Shown in pieces: positions 1 through 9,601 of a DNA stretch of 64,000 nucleotides. This DNA is from Kosakonia cowanii JCM 10956 = DSM 18146 (lineage in GTDB: Bacteria; Pseudomonadota; Gammaproteobacteria; Enterobacterales; Enterobacteriaceae). Made by a program: the position numbers and the translations under genes. Location: positions 2,852,001 through 2,916,000 of the forward strand of contig NZ_CP019445.1 in NCBI RefSeq assembly GCF_001975225.1, written 5' to 3'. Within the stretch, counting starts at the first letter, position 1. The number at the start of each line of letters is the position of its first letter. The notes beneath the pieces are model-generated. The model was not told the DNA's origin, searched no databases, and worked only from the letters and a program-made list of their open reading frames with translations.

Positions 1-307
1 GGGTACTACTACGCTGCGTAATATCTACAACTGGCGCGTGAAGGAGACCGATCGCCTCTTCGCCATGGCGACGGAGCTGCGCAAAGTGGGCGCAACGGTG
101 GAGGAGGGGGAAGACTTTATTCGCGTGACGCCGCCAGCTGCGCTGCAGGTTGCAGAGATTGGCACCTATAACGATCACCGCATGGCGATGTGTTTCTCGC
201 TGGTGGCGCTGTCGGATACGGCGGTCACCATTCTCGATCCGAAATGCACGGCGAAAACTTTCCCTGATTACTTCGAGCAGTTAGCGCGTATCAGTACGCT
301 TGCCTGA
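1..307 (+). CDS. aroA: 3-phosphoshikimate 1-carboxyvinyltransferase (EPSP synthase), C-terminal part
   Basis: Only the last 101 residues are present; the reading frame enters at base 2 and the gene begins left of the window. The enzyme transfers enolpyruvyl from PEP to shikimate-3-phosphate in the cytoplasmic shikimate pathway. If the end is aligned to the 427-residue E. coli protein, the visible part begins at residue 327. It then contains the active-site stretch VKETDR (K340, E341), the NDHRMAM segment with the PEP-binding arginine, and the terminal [13 protein letters not shown] segment with the catalytic lysine (K411 in E. coli). The next gene is ycaL, as in E. coli. A GC-rich hairpin follows the stop. 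Identification is secure despite truncation by the window edge. Confidence 0.97.
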   Translation, partial: GTTTLRNIYNWRVKETDRLFAMATELRKVGATVEEGEDFIRVTPPAALQVAEIGTYNDHRMAMCFSLVALSDTAVTILDPKCTAKTFPDYFEQLARISTLA

Positions 308-316
308 TGTTCTTAC

Positions 317-339
317 CGCCCCGCATCCTCTGCGGGGCG
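317..339 (+). terminator. GC-rich hairpin after aroA
   Basis: An 8-bp perfect stem (317-324 with 332-339) with a 7-nt loop follows the aroA stop by about 10 nt. There is no real T-run after it (caatt follows), so it is either a weak intrinsic terminator or a 3'-end stabilising hairpin. Confidence 0.5.
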
Positions 340-441
340 CAATTACCTGCCATTGTTAAGAGGGTGAAAAGCCGTTGCGCTGTGCTACCATTTGCGCGGG
401 ACTCTTTCCCTCAATTCAGTTAGTTAATACATGGACTGTCA

Positions 442-1209
442 ATGAAAAAAACAATGATTTTTAGCTGCCTCGTAGCAGCAACGCTTGTCTCTGGTTGTAA
501 GAACATGGGTGGTATTGATACGGATGCGCTGACCAAATCCGGTATGTCTGCTTATAAAGCGGCGACGCTGAGCGACGCGGATGTGAAAACGCTTTCTGAG
601 CAGTCATGTGCTGAGATGGACAAGCAAAACACCATCGCGCCTGCATCGAGCACCTACGCGAAGCGTCTGAACAAGATTGCTAAAGCGCTGGGCAACAACA
701 TCGATGGCACGCCAGTCACTTACAAAGTCTATATGACCAAAGAAGTGAACGCGTGGGCGATGGCGAACGGCTGTATTCGTGTCTATAGCGGTCTGATGGA
801 CATGATGACCAACAACGAAGTTGAAGCGGTTCTGGGCCATGAAATGGGCCACGTTGCGCTGGGTCATAGCCGTAAAGCGATGCAAACCGCGTATGCCACA
901 CTGGCCGCGCGTGATGCGATCTCCGCCAGCAGCGCGGCAGGTGCACAGCTCTCCCAGTCTCAGCTGGGCGATCTGGGTGAGAACCTGATCAACTCTGCCT
1001 TCTCCCGTAGCCAGGAGTCCGCAGCGGATGATTTCTCCTACGATCTGCTGAAAAAACGTAACATCAGCCGTCAGGGTCTGGTTACCAGCTTTGACAAGCT
1101 GGCGAAGCTGGATGCCGGTTCTGAGAAATCGATGTTTGATTCTCACCCGCCGTCAGCTGAGCGTGCGAAGCATATCCGCGACCGTATCGCCGCAGATAGC
1201 AAGAAGTAA
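442..1209 (+). CDS. ycaL: M48-family periplasmic/outer-membrane lipoprotein metalloprotease YcaL
   Basis: This 255-residue protein has a lipoprotein signal (hydrophobic segment ending LVSGC, lipidated Cys19) and a zinc-protease core with H133-E-M-G-H137 and a downstream ExxxD-type glutamate (E192 in ESAADD). These are the three zinc ligands and catalytic Glu of the M48 family. YcaL in E. coli degrades stalled LptD on the BAM complex, so a role in outer-membrane protein quality control is inferred from homology. Length matches the E. coli protein (254 residues). It sits between aroA and cmk as in E. coli. The related paralogue LoiP has the same architecture, but the gene context supports YcaL. 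Confidence 0.93.
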   Translation: MKKTMIFSCLVAATLVSGCKNMGGIDTDALTKSGMSAYKAATLSDADVKTLSEQSCAEMDKQNTIAPASSTYAKRLNKIAKALGNNIDGTPVTYKVYMTKEVNAWAMANGCIRVYSGLMDMMTNNEVEAVLGHEMGHVALGHSRKAMQTAYATLAARDAISASSAAGAQLSQSQLGDLGENLINSAFSRSQESAADDFSYDLLKKRNISRQGLVTSFDKLAKLDAGSEKSMFDSHPPSAERAKHIRDRIAADSKK

Positions 1210-1323
1210 GTTTTATTCCGGGCTGGTGCAAATCAGCCCGTACTCCCGCGCAATTAATCTACACTCAGCCTCATACTCTTTCGTTATTCGCACGCAGCAG
1301 TAACTTTCGTGCGCGTTGGCGCG

Positions 1324-1329
1324 TATAAT
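1324..1329 (+). promoter_or_regulatory. Probable -10 element of the cmk promoter
   Basis: A perfect TATAAT lies 44 nt upstream of the cmk start, in a 163-nt gap after ycaL. No good -35 is visible at 17 bp (taactt at 1301-1306), so the promoter strength is uncertain. Confidence 0.5.
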
Positions 1330-1372
1330 GCGCGGCGTTATATAACGATATGCCTTGATTAAGGAGAAAAAG

Positions 1373-2056
1373 ATGACGGCAATTGCCCCGGTAATCACCA
1401 TTGATGGGCCAAGCGGTGCGGGAAAAGGCACGCTTTGCAAGGCAATGGCGGAAGCGTTGCAATGGCATCTGTTAGATTCAGGCGCAATTTATCGTGTGCT
1501 GGCGCTGGCCGCACTGCATCATCACGTTGATGTCTCTTCGGAAGATGTACTGGTGCCGCTCGCCGTGCACCTTGATGTGCGTTTTGTCTCAACCGACGGT
1601 CATCTGGAAGTGATCCTCGAAGGCGAAGATGTCAGCGGCGAAATTCGTACCCAGGAAGTGGCCAATGCCGCGTCGCAGATTGCTGCGTTCCCGCGCGTGC
1701 GTGAGGCGCTGTTGCGTCGCCAGCGCGCCTTCCGTGAAGCGCCCGGTCTTATTGCCGATGGCCGCGATATGGGCACGGTGGTTTTCCCCGATGCGCCGGT
1801 AAAAATTTTCCTCGACGCCTCGGCGGACGAGCGTGCGCATCGCCGCATGCTACAGTTGCAGGAGAAGGGCTTTAGTGTTAACTTTGAACGCCTTTTGGCT
1901 GAGATAAAGGAACGAGACGACCGCGATCGTAATCGTCCTGTTGCACCGCTGGTTCCCGCTGCCGATGCTTTAGTGCTGGATTCTACCCGCTTAAGCATTG
2001 AGCAAGTGATTGAAAAAGCGCTACAATACGCCCGCCAAAAGTTGGCTCTCGCATAA
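1373..2056 (+). CDS. cmk: Cytidylate kinase (CMP/dCMP kinase)
   Basis: This cytoplasmic kinase phosphorylates CMP and dCMP with ATP, recycling pyrimidine nucleotides from RNA and lipid turnover. The ATP loop GPSGAGKGT is at residues 12-20, and the [15 protein letters not shown] substrate and lid segments are present. The start chosen is the ATG at 1373 behind AAGGAG, which gives 227 residues, exactly the E. coli length; an upstream in-frame ATG at 1355 lacks this spacing. It lies immediately before rpsA, with which it is co-transcribed in E. coli. Confidence 0.97.
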   Translation: MTAIAPVITIDGPSGAGKGTLCKAMAEALQWHLLDSGAIYRVLALAALHHHVDVSSEDVLVPLAVHLDVRFVSTDGHLEVILEGEDVSGEIRTQEVANAASQIAAFPRVREALLRRQRAFREAPGLIADGRDMGTVVFPDAPVKIFLDASADERAHRRMLQLQEKGFSVNFERLLAEIKERDDRDRNRPVAPLVPAADALVLDSTRLSIEQVIEKALQYARQKLALA

Positions 2057-2177
2057 CATATGCGACCGAATTCGTAGTACCCCCTGCTGCAATGGATTGT
2101 GAGCAGGCATGTGAAACAACCCCATCCGGCATGAAGCCAGGTGGACGTTAAATTGAAGAATCCTGAAGATTATCAAT
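2057..2177 (+). promoter_or_regulatory. rpsA leader (structured, SD-poor translation initiation region)
   Basis: The 121-nt region between cmk and rpsA ends with gattatcaat directly before the ATG, so no recognisable Shine-Dalgarno sequence is present at the usual spacing. In E. coli the rpsA initiation region is likewise SD-poor, folds into hairpins, and is efficiently translated but repressed by its product S1. The sequence here is consistent with the same autogenous control; the fold itself was not computed. Confidence 0.55.
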
Positions 2178-3851
2178 ATGACTGAATCTTTTGCTCAACT
2201 CTTTGAAGAGTCCCTGAAAGAAATCGAAACCCGCCCGGGTTCCATTGTCCGCGGTGTTGTTGTTGCTATCGACAAAGATATCGTACTGGTTGACGCCGGT
2301 CTGAAATCTGAGTCCGCCATTCCGGCTGAGCAGTTCAAAAACGCCCAGGGCGAGCTGGAAATCCAGGTTGGTGACGAAGTTGACGTTGCTCTGGATGCAG
2401 TAGAAGACGGCTTCGGTGAAACCCTGCTGTCCCGTGAGAAAGCGAAACGTCACGAAGCTTGGATCACGCTGGAAAAAGCTTACGAAGACGCTGAAACTGT
2501 TACCGGTGTTATCAACGGCAAAGTCAAGGGCGGCTTCACTGTTGAGCTCAACGGTATTCGCGCGTTCCTGCCGGGTTCCCTGGTAGACGTTCGTCCGGTC
2601 CGTGACACTCTGCACCTGGAAGGCAAAGAGCTTGAATTCAAAGTAATCAAGCTTGACCAGAAGCGTAACAACGTTGTTGTTTCCCGTCGTGCGGTTATCG
2701 AATCCGAAAACAGCGCAGAGCGCGATCAGCTGCTGGAAAACCTGCAGGAAGGCATGGAAGTTAAAGGTATCGTTAAGAACCTCACTGACTACGGTGCATT
2801 CGTTGATCTGGGCGGCGTTGACGGCCTGCTGCATATCACTGATATGGCATGGAAACGCGTTAAGCATCCGAGCGAAATCGTAAACGTTGGCGACGAAATC
2901 ACTGTTAAAGTGCTGAAGTTCGATCGCGAGCGTACCCGTGTATCTCTGGGCCTGAAACAGCTGGGCGAAGATCCGTGGGTTGCTATCGCTAAACGCTACC
3001 CGGAAGGCACCAAGCTGACTGGCCGCGTGACCAACCTGACCGACTACGGCTGCTTCGTTGAAATCGAAGAAGGCGTTGAAGGCCTGGTTCACGTTTCCGA
3101 AATGGATTGGACCAACAAAAACATCCACCCGTCCAAAGTTGTTAACGTTGGCGACGTAGTGGAAGTTATGGTTCTGGATATCGACGAAGAACGTCGTCGT
3201 ATCTCCCTGGGCCTGAAGCAGTGCAAATCCAACCCGTGGCAGCAGTTCGCTGAAACCCACAACAAGGGCGACCGCGTTGAAGGTAAAATCAAGTCTATCA
3301 CTGACTTTGGTATCTTCATCGGCCTGGACGGCGGTATCGACGGCCTGGTTCACCTGTCTGACATCTCCTGGAACGTTGCAGGCGAAGAAGCAGTTCGTGA
3401 ATACAAAAAAGGCGACGAAATCGCAGCCGTTGTTCTGCAGGTTGACGCAGAGCGTGAGCGTATCTCCTTGGGCGTTAAACAGCTCGCAGAAGATCCGTTC
3501 AACAACTACGTTGCACTGAACAAGAAAGGCGCAATCGTAAACGGTAAAGTCACTGCAGTTGACGCTAAAGGCGCAACCGTAGAACTGGCTGACGGCGTTG
3601 AAGGTTACCTGCGCGCTTCTGAAGCTTCCCGTGACCGCGTTGAAGACGCAACTCTGGTTCTGAATGTTGGCGACGATGTTGAAGCTAAATTCACCGGCGT
3701 TGACCGTAAAAACCGCGTAGTTAGCCTGTCTGTTCGTGCGAAAGACGAAGCTGACGAGAAAGATGCAATTGCTTCTGTTAACAACAAACAGGAAGAAGGC
3801 AACTTCTCTAACGCTATGGCTGAAGCTTTCAAAGCAGCTAAAGGCGAGTAA
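2178..3851 (+). CDS. rpsA: 30S ribosomal protein S1
   Basis: This 557-residue protein is identical in length to E. coli S1. It carries six S1-type OB-fold repeats (roughly residues 21-87, 105-171, 192-260, 277-347, 364-434 and 451-520). Repeats 3-6 show the recurrent pattern with a DYG(A/C)FV-like or DFGIFI strand followed by GLVHxS(D/E). The first two domains anchor S1 to the 30S subunit and the rest bind and unfold mRNA at initiation. Codon usage is strongly biased, as expected for a very highly expressed gene. It lies between cmk and ihfB. A long antisense reading frame overlapping it is a coding shadow. Confidence 0.98.
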   Translation: MTESFAQLFEESLKEIETRPGSIVRGVVVAIDKDIVLVDAGLKSESAIPAEQFKNAQGELEIQVGDEVDVALDAVEDGFGETLLSREKAKRHEAWITLEKAYEDAETVTGVINGKVKGGFTVELNGIRAFLPGSLVDVRPVRDTLHLEGKELEFKVIKLDQKRNNVVVSRRAVIESENSAERDQLLENLQEGMEVKGIVKNLTDYGAFVDLGGVDGLLHITDMAWKRVKHPSEIVNVGDEITVKVLKFDRERTRVSLGLKQLGEDPWVAIAKRYPEGTKLTGRVTNLTDYGCFVEIEEGVEGLVHVSEMDWTNKNIHPSKVVNVGDVVEVMVLDIDEERRRISLGLKQCKSNPWQQFAETHNKGDRVEGKIKSITDFGIFIGLDGGIDGLVHLSDISWNVAGEEAVREYKKGDEIAAVVLQVDAERERISLGVKQLAEDPFNNYVALNKKGAIVNGKVTAVDAKGATVELADGVEGYLRASEASRDRVEDATLVLNVGDDVEAKFTGVDRKNRVVSLSVRAKDEADEKDAIASVNNKQEEGNFSNAMAEAFKAAKGE

Positions 3852-3924
3852 TCAAGCACGCTGTCTCATTTGCGCTGTAGCGCGACGTAAGTCGACCGTT
3901 ATAGCGCAATTGATGATGAGCAAC

Positions 3925-3953
3925 TTGACAGATTACAAGATTCGTCCTGTAAT
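3925..3953 (+). promoter_or_regulatory. Sigma-70 promoter of ihfB
   Basis: A TTGACA (3925-3930) and a TGTAAT (3948-3953) are separated by exactly 17 bp, about 75 nt upstream of the ihfB start and downstream of rpsA. This is a near-consensus promoter that would start transcription near 3960, just ahead of a strong hairpin. Confidence 0.75.
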
Positions 3954-3961
3954 CAATGACA

Positions 3962-3983
3962 AAGGGCGGCTACGGCCGCCCTT
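3962..3983 (+). terminator. Strong GC hairpin between rpsA and ihfB
   Basis: A 9-bp perfect stem (AAGGGCGGC at 3962-3970 with its complement at 3975-3983) closes a tetraloop TACG. The T-tract afterwards is poor (CTTGTT). It could end rpsA messages or form the 5' stem of the ihfB message starting near 3960; both roles are inferred. Confidence 0.55.
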
Positions 3984-4030
3984 GTTCAAGCTACTAAGCT
4001 AACCTTGCGTTGAAGGAGACCGGAGCAATC

Positions 4031-4315
4031 ATGACCAAGTCAGAATTGATCGAAAGACTTGCAAGCCAGCAATCGCATATTCCGGCTAAAGCTGTTGAAG
4101 ATGCAGTGAAAGAGATGCTGGAGCATATGGCCTCTACTCTTGCCCAGGGCGAGCGCATTGAGATCCGCGGTTTCGGCAGTTTCTCCCTGCACTATCGTGC
4201 ACCACGCACCGGGCGTAACCCAAAAACAGGCGATAAAGTGGATCTGGAAGGTAAATACGTTCCGCACTTTAAGCCGGGTAAAGAATTACGTGACCGCGCC
4301 AATATTTATGAATAA
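4031..4315 (+). CDS. ihfB: Integration host factor subunit beta
   Basis: This 94-residue DNABII protein, with IhfA, forms the DNA-bending heterodimer IHF used in recombination, replication initiation and sigma-54 promoters. The DNA-binding arm with GRNPKTG is visible; Pro64, which intercalates into the minor groove, is at residues 61-67. The ATG at 4031 follows AAGGAG with normal spacing and gives exactly the E. coli length; an upstream in-frame ATG at 4010 is discarded. A near-consensus promoter and a GC hairpin precede it and an intrinsic terminator follows. Confidence 0.97.
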   Translation: MTKSELIERLASQQSHIPAKAVEDAVKEMLEHMASTLAQGERIEIRGFGSFSLHYRAPRTGRNPKTGDKVDLEGKYVPHFKPGKELRDRANIYE

Positions 4316-4346
4316 GCCTTAGCCAACGCTAACGTTTACTCGTCGA

Positions 4347-4373
4347 AAGAGCACCCATTGGGGTGCTTTTTTC
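4347..4373 (+). terminator. Intrinsic terminator of ihfB
   Basis: A stem AAAGAGCACCC paired with GGGTGCTTTTTT and a short ATTG loop ends in a T-run, 30 nt after the ihfB stop. This is a canonical rho-independent terminator. Confidence 0.88.
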
Positions 4374-4532
4374 GTTTTTAGCATCGCTAATTTTTTCGGC
4401 CTACCTCGCAAAAATATGTCGCTGTAGTGTAACCCTGTAAACACCCCCCGACACGCGCCGCAAGCCGCGGAAAACGCTCCTGACATCGCTATCTCTGCAT
4501 CTCATACTGCGCCTCATAACACGGAGGTAAGG

Positions 4533-6797
4533 ATGAGACTGACCGCGCTGGCTGCCTGTATTACGCTCGGGATTATGCCGCTTGCATGGCTGCCGGCACT
4601 GCCGGGCATCAGCACACTCTGGTGCGTCATCATTGCCGGAACTCTGCTGGGTTGCCAACGCTACCTAGTATTGCGCTACGTTGGCATGACGCTGCTTTTT
4701 TTTGCATGGGGGATCCTTGCCGCAATGCAGGCTGTTTGGCCGGCCCAGCACCTGCCAGCAGCGCATCGCCAGATCGAGTTTGAAATTACCCAAACTGATA
4801 ACGCGACTCGTCACCAGGGGAAAATCCTGCGTCTTGATGGTAAGTGGCTTCTTGCCGCTCCGGGCATTACGCTCTACGGGCAATATCTGCCCGCCCCGGC
4901 CTGCGCCGGGCAGCGCTGGGCGATGACCATTCGCGCGCGGGCCGTTCATGGGCAACTGAACGAAGGTGGCTTTGATGCGCAGCGCTACGCGCTGGCCTCG
5001 CATCAACCGCTCACCGGTCGCTTTATCGATGCCAGCTTACTGCAATCGCGCTGCAGCTGGCATGCAGACTATCTTCACTCGCTGAGCGAAGTACTGGCTG
5101 AACGGCAGTGGAAAGCCGTTATTCTTGCGCTCGGTATGGGTGAGCGTGCAGCACTTAGCCCGGAGATAAAGGAGGCCTTCCGTCAGACGGGAACCGCGCA
5201 TTTGATGGCGATTTCTGGCTTACATATCGCGCTGGCCGCGATGCTTGGCTGGCTGTTTGCCCGAGCCGCACAGCTTCTCTTACCTGCACATTGCATTAAC
5301 TGGCGTTTTCCACTCTTAACCGGACTAGTTTGCGCGGTCTGCTACGCCTGGCTTACGGGGTTACAACCGCCAGCGCTGCGCACGGCAATATCGCTTTGCG
5401 TCTGGGCGCTGCTGCGTCTTTCCGGCAGGCAGTGGTCGCCCTGGCAGGTGTGGATATGTTGCGTGGCCGCGATTCTGTTTATCGATCCGCTGGCGGTGCT
5501 CTCTGATAGTCTCTGGCTCTCCGCTTTTGCCGTTGCAGCTTTGCTGTTCTGGTTTCAGTGGTTTCCTGCGCCGCTGAAGGTGCGCACGCGGCTCGGGCGA
5601 GGCGCGCTGAACCTGCTGCATTTGCAGGTCGGGATGCTGTTGCTTTTACTGCCAATGCAGCTCGCTATCTTTCATGGTCTGAGCCTGAGCGCGCTGGTGG
5701 CGAATCTGATTGCCGTCCCGCTGGTGACGTTTGTGACAGTGCCGCTTATTCTGGCCGGGATGCTGCTGCATCTGTCCGACTCCATGGTTTTGCAGTCGCT
5801 CTGCTGGGCGCTGGCGGATATGAGCCTGGAGGCGCTGTTTACGTTTTTGCGCGGGTTACCGCCCGGCTGGGTCAATATAGACACGCGTTGGCAATGGCTC
5901 TCCTTTGCGCCCTGGCTGCTACTGATTGCGCTACGCTTTCGCCTGTGGCGCACGATCCCTGCCATCTGTCTGGGTTGCCTGACACTGCTCGCTTATCCCG
6001 TCTGGCGCAGCGCGCGGCCTGATAACTGGTCAGTGCATATGCTGGATGTCGGGCAGGGCCTGGCGATGGTGATAGAGCGTCGGGGAAGAGCGCTGCTGTA
6101 TGATACCGGTACCGCGTGGCCCGGCGGAGACAGTGGCGCGCAGTTGATTGCGCCCTGGCTGCGCTGGCGCGGGCTGCGGCCGGAAGGGATAATTCTCAGT
6201 CACGATCACCTCGATCATCGCGGCGGCCTGGATTCGTTGCTGAAGGTCTGGCCGCAGTTGTGGATCAGAAGTCCCATTGGTTGGGCAGGGCATGCGCCCT
6301 GTTTTCGCGGCGAGCGTTGGCAATGGCAGGGATTAACCTTTACCGCGCATTGGCCGCTAAAAGAGACACGCTCGCAGGGCAATAACCGCTCCTGCGTGGT
6401 GAAGGTAGAGGATGGACGCTACAGCGTGCTGCTCACCGGTGATATTGAAGGGCAGGGGGAGATGGCGATGCTCAGCCATTACTGGGCGCATTTGCAGGCT
6501 ACACTGATGCAGGTGCCTCACCACGGAAGCCAGAGCTCTTCGACCTTGCCCTTTATACAGCGTGTCGGCGGCGCGGCGGCACTGGCGTCAGCTTCGCGTT
6601 ATAACGCCTGGCGTTTGCCCTCGGCGAAGGTTAAAAAACGTTACCAGCAGCAAGGCTATCAGTGGTACGACACGCCTCATCAGGGGCAGATCACCGTTTC
6701 ATTTTCGCCTCAGGGCTGGGAAATCCACAGCTTACGCGATCAACTTTTACCACGTTGGTATCATCAGTGGTTTGGCGTCCCCCAAGATAACGGGTAG
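4533..6797 (+). CDS. ycaI: ComEC/Rec2-family DNA uptake channel homologue YcaI
   Basis: This 754-residue polytopic inner-membrane protein has the three ComEC parts: an N-terminal hydrophobic and periplasmic OB-like region (about 1-200), a central competence domain of many membrane helices containing HLMAISGLHIAL (from H223), and a C-terminal metallo-beta-lactamase-like domain with H557-D-H-L-D-H562 and a later VPHHGSQSSS segment. The family transports single-stranded DNA across the inner membrane in competent bacteria. In enterics the homologue is required for DNA uptake as a nutrient or genetic substrate. Length equals the E. coli protein. A strong GGAGGTAAGG precedes the start. Its natural regulator Sxy is also in this window. 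Confidence 0.93.
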   Translation: MRLTALAACITLGIMPLAWLPALPGISTLWCVIIAGTLLGCQRYLVLRYVGMTLLFFAWGILAAMQAVWPAQHLPAAHRQIEFEITQTDNATRHQGKILRLDGKWLLAAPGITLYGQYLPAPACAGQRWAMTIRARAVHGQLNEGGFDAQRYALASHQPLTGRFIDASLLQSRCSWHADYLHSLSEVLAERQWKAVILALGMGERAALSPEIKEAFRQTGTAHLMAISGLHIALAAMLGWLFARAAQLLLPAHCINWRFPLLTGLVCAVCYAWLTGLQPPALRTAISLCVWALLRLSGRQWSPWQVWICCVAAILFIDPLAVLSDSLWLSAFAVAALLFWFQWFPAPLKVRTRLGRGALNLLHLQVGMLLLLLPMQLAIFHGLSLSALVANLIAVPLVTFVTVPLILAGMLLHLSDSMVLQSLCWALADMSLEALFTFLRGLPPGWVNIDTRWQWLSFAPWLLLIALRFRLWRTIPAICLGCLTLLAYPVWRSARPDNWSVHMLDVGQGLAMVIERRGRALLYDTGTAWPGGDSGAQLIAPWLRWRGLRPEGIILSHDHLDHRGGLDSLLKVWPQLWIRSPIGWAGHAPCFRGERWQWQGLTFTAHWPLKETRSQGNNRSCVVKVEDGRYSVLLTGDIEGQGEMAMLSHYWAHLQATLMQVPHHGSQSSSTLPFIQRVGGAAALASASRYNAWRLPSAKVKKRYQQQGYQWYDTPHQGQITVSFSPQGWEIHSLRDQLLPRWYHQWFGVPQDNG

Positions 6798-6833
6798 AAT
6801 ATGCGGCTATTTCAACAAGTGCTGGTTTTTTGA

Positions 6834-8582
6834 ATGCATAACGACAAAGATCTCTCTACATGGCAGACATTCCGCCGTCTATGGCCGACTATTGCGCCTT
6901 TTAAAGCGGGGCTGATCGTGTCGGCGATCGCGTTAATCCTCAACGCAGCCAGCGATACCTTCATGTTATCGCTCCTCAAACCGTTACTGGACGATGGTTT
7001 TGGTAAAACGGATCGCTCAGTGCTGCTATGGATGCCGCTGGTGGTAATTGGCCTGATGATCCTGCGCGGCATCACCAGCTACATTTCGAGTTACTGCATC
7101 TCCTGGGTTTCCGGCAAAGTGGTGATGACCATCCGCCGTCGCCTGTTCAGCCATATGATGGGCATGCCGGTCTCCTTCTTCGACAAACAGTCCACCGGCA
7201 CCTTGCTGTCACGCATTACTTATGACTCAGAGCAGGTGGCGTCATCGTCGTCCGGCGCGTTGATCACCGTTGTGCGCGAAGGTGCCTCAATCATCGGGCT
7301 GTTTATCATGATGTTCTGGTACAGCTGGCAGCTGTCGCTGATTCTGATCGTGCTGGCACCGATTGTGTCGATCGCCATTCGCGTTGTCTCCAAACGTTTT
7401 CGCAGCATCAGTAAGAATATGCAAAACACCATGGGGCAGGTGACAACCAGCGCAGAGCAGATGCTAAAAGGGCACAAAGAGGTGCTGATGTTTGGCGGGC
7501 AGGAAGTGGAAACAAGCCGCTTTGACAAAGTCAGCAACAAAATGCGCCTGCAGGGAATGAAAATGGTTTCGGCCTCCTCCATCTCCGACCCGATTATTCA
7601 GCTTATCGCTTCTCTGGCGCTGGCCTTTGTGCTCTATGCCGCGAGCTTCCCGAGCGTCATGGCGACGCTGACGGCCGGTACTATCACCGTGGTCTTCTCG
7701 TCGATGATTGCACTGATGCGTCCGCTAAAATCGCTGACCAACGTCAACGCGCAGTTCCAGCGCGGAATGGCGGCCTGCCAGACGCTGTTTGCCATCCTCG
7801 ATAGCGAGCAAGAGAAAGATGAAGGCAGCCGCAATATTGAACGTGCGCGTGGCGATCTTGAGTTCCGCAATGTGACCTTTACCTATCCCGGGCGTGAAAC
7901 CCCAGCGCTGCGTAATATCAATCTCACCATTCCGGCCGGTAAAACCGTCGCGCTGGTAGGGCGCTCTGGCTCAGGTAAAACCACCATTGCCAGCCTGATC
8001 ACGCGCTTCTACGATATCGATGAGGGTGAAATCCTGCTGGATGGTCACGACCTGCGCGAGTACACGCTCTCTTCACTGCGCAACCAGGTCGCACTGGTTT
8101 CTCAAAACGTCCACCTCTTCAACGATACCGTGGCGAACAACATTGCCTATGCGCGTACGGAAGAGTACAGCCGCGAAGAGATTGAGCGTGCCGCTGAGAT
8201 GGCCTATGCCCTCGACTTTATCAATAAGATGGATAACGGTCTCGATACCATCATTGGTGAAAATGGCGTTCTGCTCTCTGGTGGTCAGCGTCAGCGCATC
8301 GCCATCGCGCGCGCGCTGCTGCGCGACAGCCCGATCCTGATCCTTGATGAGGCGACCTCTGCACTCGATACCGAGTCCGAGCGCGCCATTCAGGCAGCGC
8401 TGAATGAGCTGCAGAAAAACCGCACCTCGATGGTCATCGCGCACCGTTTGTCGACCATTGAACAGGCCGACGAAATTGTGGTGGTGGAAGATGGCCGCAT
8501 TGTCGAGCGCGGTAGCCACACCGAGCTGCTGGCGCAGCGTGGGGCGTATGCGCAGCTTCATAAGATGCAGTTTGGCGAATGA
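6834..8582 (+). CDS. msbA: Lipid A export ATP-binding/permease protein MsbA
   Basis: This homodimeric ABC exporter flips lipid A-core across the inner membrane; it is essential in enterics. Residues 1-330 form the six-helix transmembrane domain and 340-582 the nucleotide-binding domain, with Walker A GRSGSGKT (376-383, K382), the LSGGQRQR signature and Walker [13 protein letters not shown]. Length is 582, as in E. coli. The Walker A uses Thr where E. coli has Ser, a neutral change. The stop overlaps the lpxK start by ATGA, indicating translational coupling of two lipid A genes. Confidence 0.98.
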   Translation: MHNDKDLSTWQTFRRLWPTIAPFKAGLIVSAIALILNAASDTFMLSLLKPLLDDGFGKTDRSVLLWMPLVVIGLMILRGITSYISSYCISWVSGKVVMTIRRRLFSHMMGMPVSFFDKQSTGTLLSRITYDSEQVASSSSGALITVVREGASIIGLFIMMFWYSWQLSLILIVLAPIVSIAIRVVSKRFRSISKNMQNTMGQVTTSAEQMLKGHKEVLMFGGQEVETSRFDKVSNKMRLQGMKMVSASSISDPIIQLIASLALAFVLYAASFPSVMATLTAGTITVVFSSMIALMRPLKSLTNVNAQFQRGMAACQTLFAILDSEQEKDEGSRNIERARGDLEFRNVTFTYPGRETPALRNINLTIPAGKTVALVGRSGSGKTTIASLITRFYDIDEGEILLDGHDLREYTLSSLRNQVALVSQNVHLFNDTVANNIAYARTEEYSREEIERAAEMAYALDFINKMDNGLDTIIGENGVLLSGGQRQRIAIARALLRDSPILILDEATSALDTESERAIQAALNELQKNRTSMVIAHRLSTIEQADEIVVVEDGRIVERGSHTELLAQRGAYAQLHKMQFGE

Positions 8583-9556
8583 TCGCGCGCATCTGGTCCG
8601 GTGAATCCCCGCTGTGGCTGTTGCTGCTGCCGCTCTCCTGGCTCTATGGCCTGGTGAGTGGCGCAATCCGGTTTGCTTATCGTATCGGATTAAAAAAAGC
8701 CTGGCGCGCCCCGGTGCCAGTGGTCGTTGTCGGTAACCTGACGGCGGGCGGCAATGGTAAAACGCCAGTGGTTATCTGGCTGGTCGAGCAGCTACAGCAG
8801 CTCGGTATCCGCGTGGGAGTGGTCTCGCGCGGCTACGGGGGTAAGGCCGATCGCTATCCGCTGCTGTTGACGCCTGAAACGTCAACAGCGCAGGCGGGGG
8901 ATGAGCCGGTGCTGATTTATCAGCGTACCGGCGCGCCGGTGGCGGTTTCGCCTGACAGATGTGAAGCGGTCAACGCTTTATTGTCGCAGCATCCGCTGCA
9001 GCTGATCGTTACCGACGATGGTTTACAACACTATCGGCTGGCGCGTGATAAAGAGATTGTGGTGGTAGACGGCGTGCGGCGCTTCGGCAATGGCTGGTGG
9101 CTGCCGGCGGGGCCGATGCGTGAACGCGCGTCGCGCCTGAAAAGCGTCGATGCCGTGATCGCCAACGGCGGTACGCCGCAGACGGGTGAAATCGCCATGC
9201 GTTTGCGTCCAGGTCTGGCGGTCAATCTGCTGACGGGCGAGCGCCGTACGGTAAACGAGCTTGGCCAGATTGTCGCGATGGCGGGAATTGGCCACCCTCC
9301 GCGCTTTTTCGCCACCCTTGCTGAGTGTGGCGCAACGCTTAAGCGCAGCGTGGCGCTGGCGGATCACCAGGCGCTGGCACAGAAGGATGTTGACGCGCTG
9401 CTTCAGCCCGGTGAAACGCTGGTGATGACGGAAAAAGATGCCGTTAAATGTCGTCCATTTGCGCAGGCTAACTGGTGGTATCTGCCGGTTGATGCCGAGC
9501 TTGCGGGCGATGCGGCCGAAAAATTATTGCTGGATCTGCTCACACTGGTGCGCTGA
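8579..9556 (+). CDS. lpxK: Tetraacyldisaccharide 4'-kinase
   Basis: This kinase phosphorylates the 4' position of the lipid A disaccharide precursor at the cytoplasmic face of the inner membrane, making lipid IVA. It has an N-terminal membrane-anchoring hydrophobic helix (about 10-30), a P-loop [11 protein letters not shown] (residues 52-62), and DDGLQH (146-151), which holds the catalytic aspartate region of the family. Its 325 residues match the family (328 in E. coli). It starts in the ATGA overlap with msbA, the transporter that acts downstream of it. Confidence 0.97.
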   Translation: MIARIWSGESPLWLLLLPLSWLYGLVSGAIRFAYRIGLKKAWRAPVPVVVVGNLTAGGNGKTPVVIWLVEQLQQLGIRVGVVSRGYGGKADRYPLLLTPETSTAQAGDEPVLIYQRTGAPVAVSPDRCEAVNALLSQHPLQLIVTDDGLQHYRLARDKEIVVVDGVRRFGNGWWLPAGPMRERASRLKSVDAVIANGGTPQTGEIAMRLRPGLAVNLLTGERRTVNELGQIVAMAGIGHPPRFFATLAECGATLKRSVALADHQALAQKDVDALLQPGETLVMTEKDAVKCRPFAQANWWYLPVDAELAGDAAEKLLLDLLTLVR

Positions 9557-9601
9557 GGATAGCCGCCTCGGCTGCGCCCTGTTTCATCAACAGGAACGCC
9601 T

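Noticed and set aside
1219..1240. Stem CGGGCTG/CAGCCCG after ycaL as a terminator
   Set aside because: The stem is only 7 bp with no T-run following on either strand; too weak to list as a terminator.
2148..3353. Long open frame on the minus strand across rpsA (about 400 codons)
   Set aside because: It mirrors the strongly biased codons of rpsA. The translation has no recognisable domain, its start lies in the rpsA leader, and rpsA is certain on the other strand.
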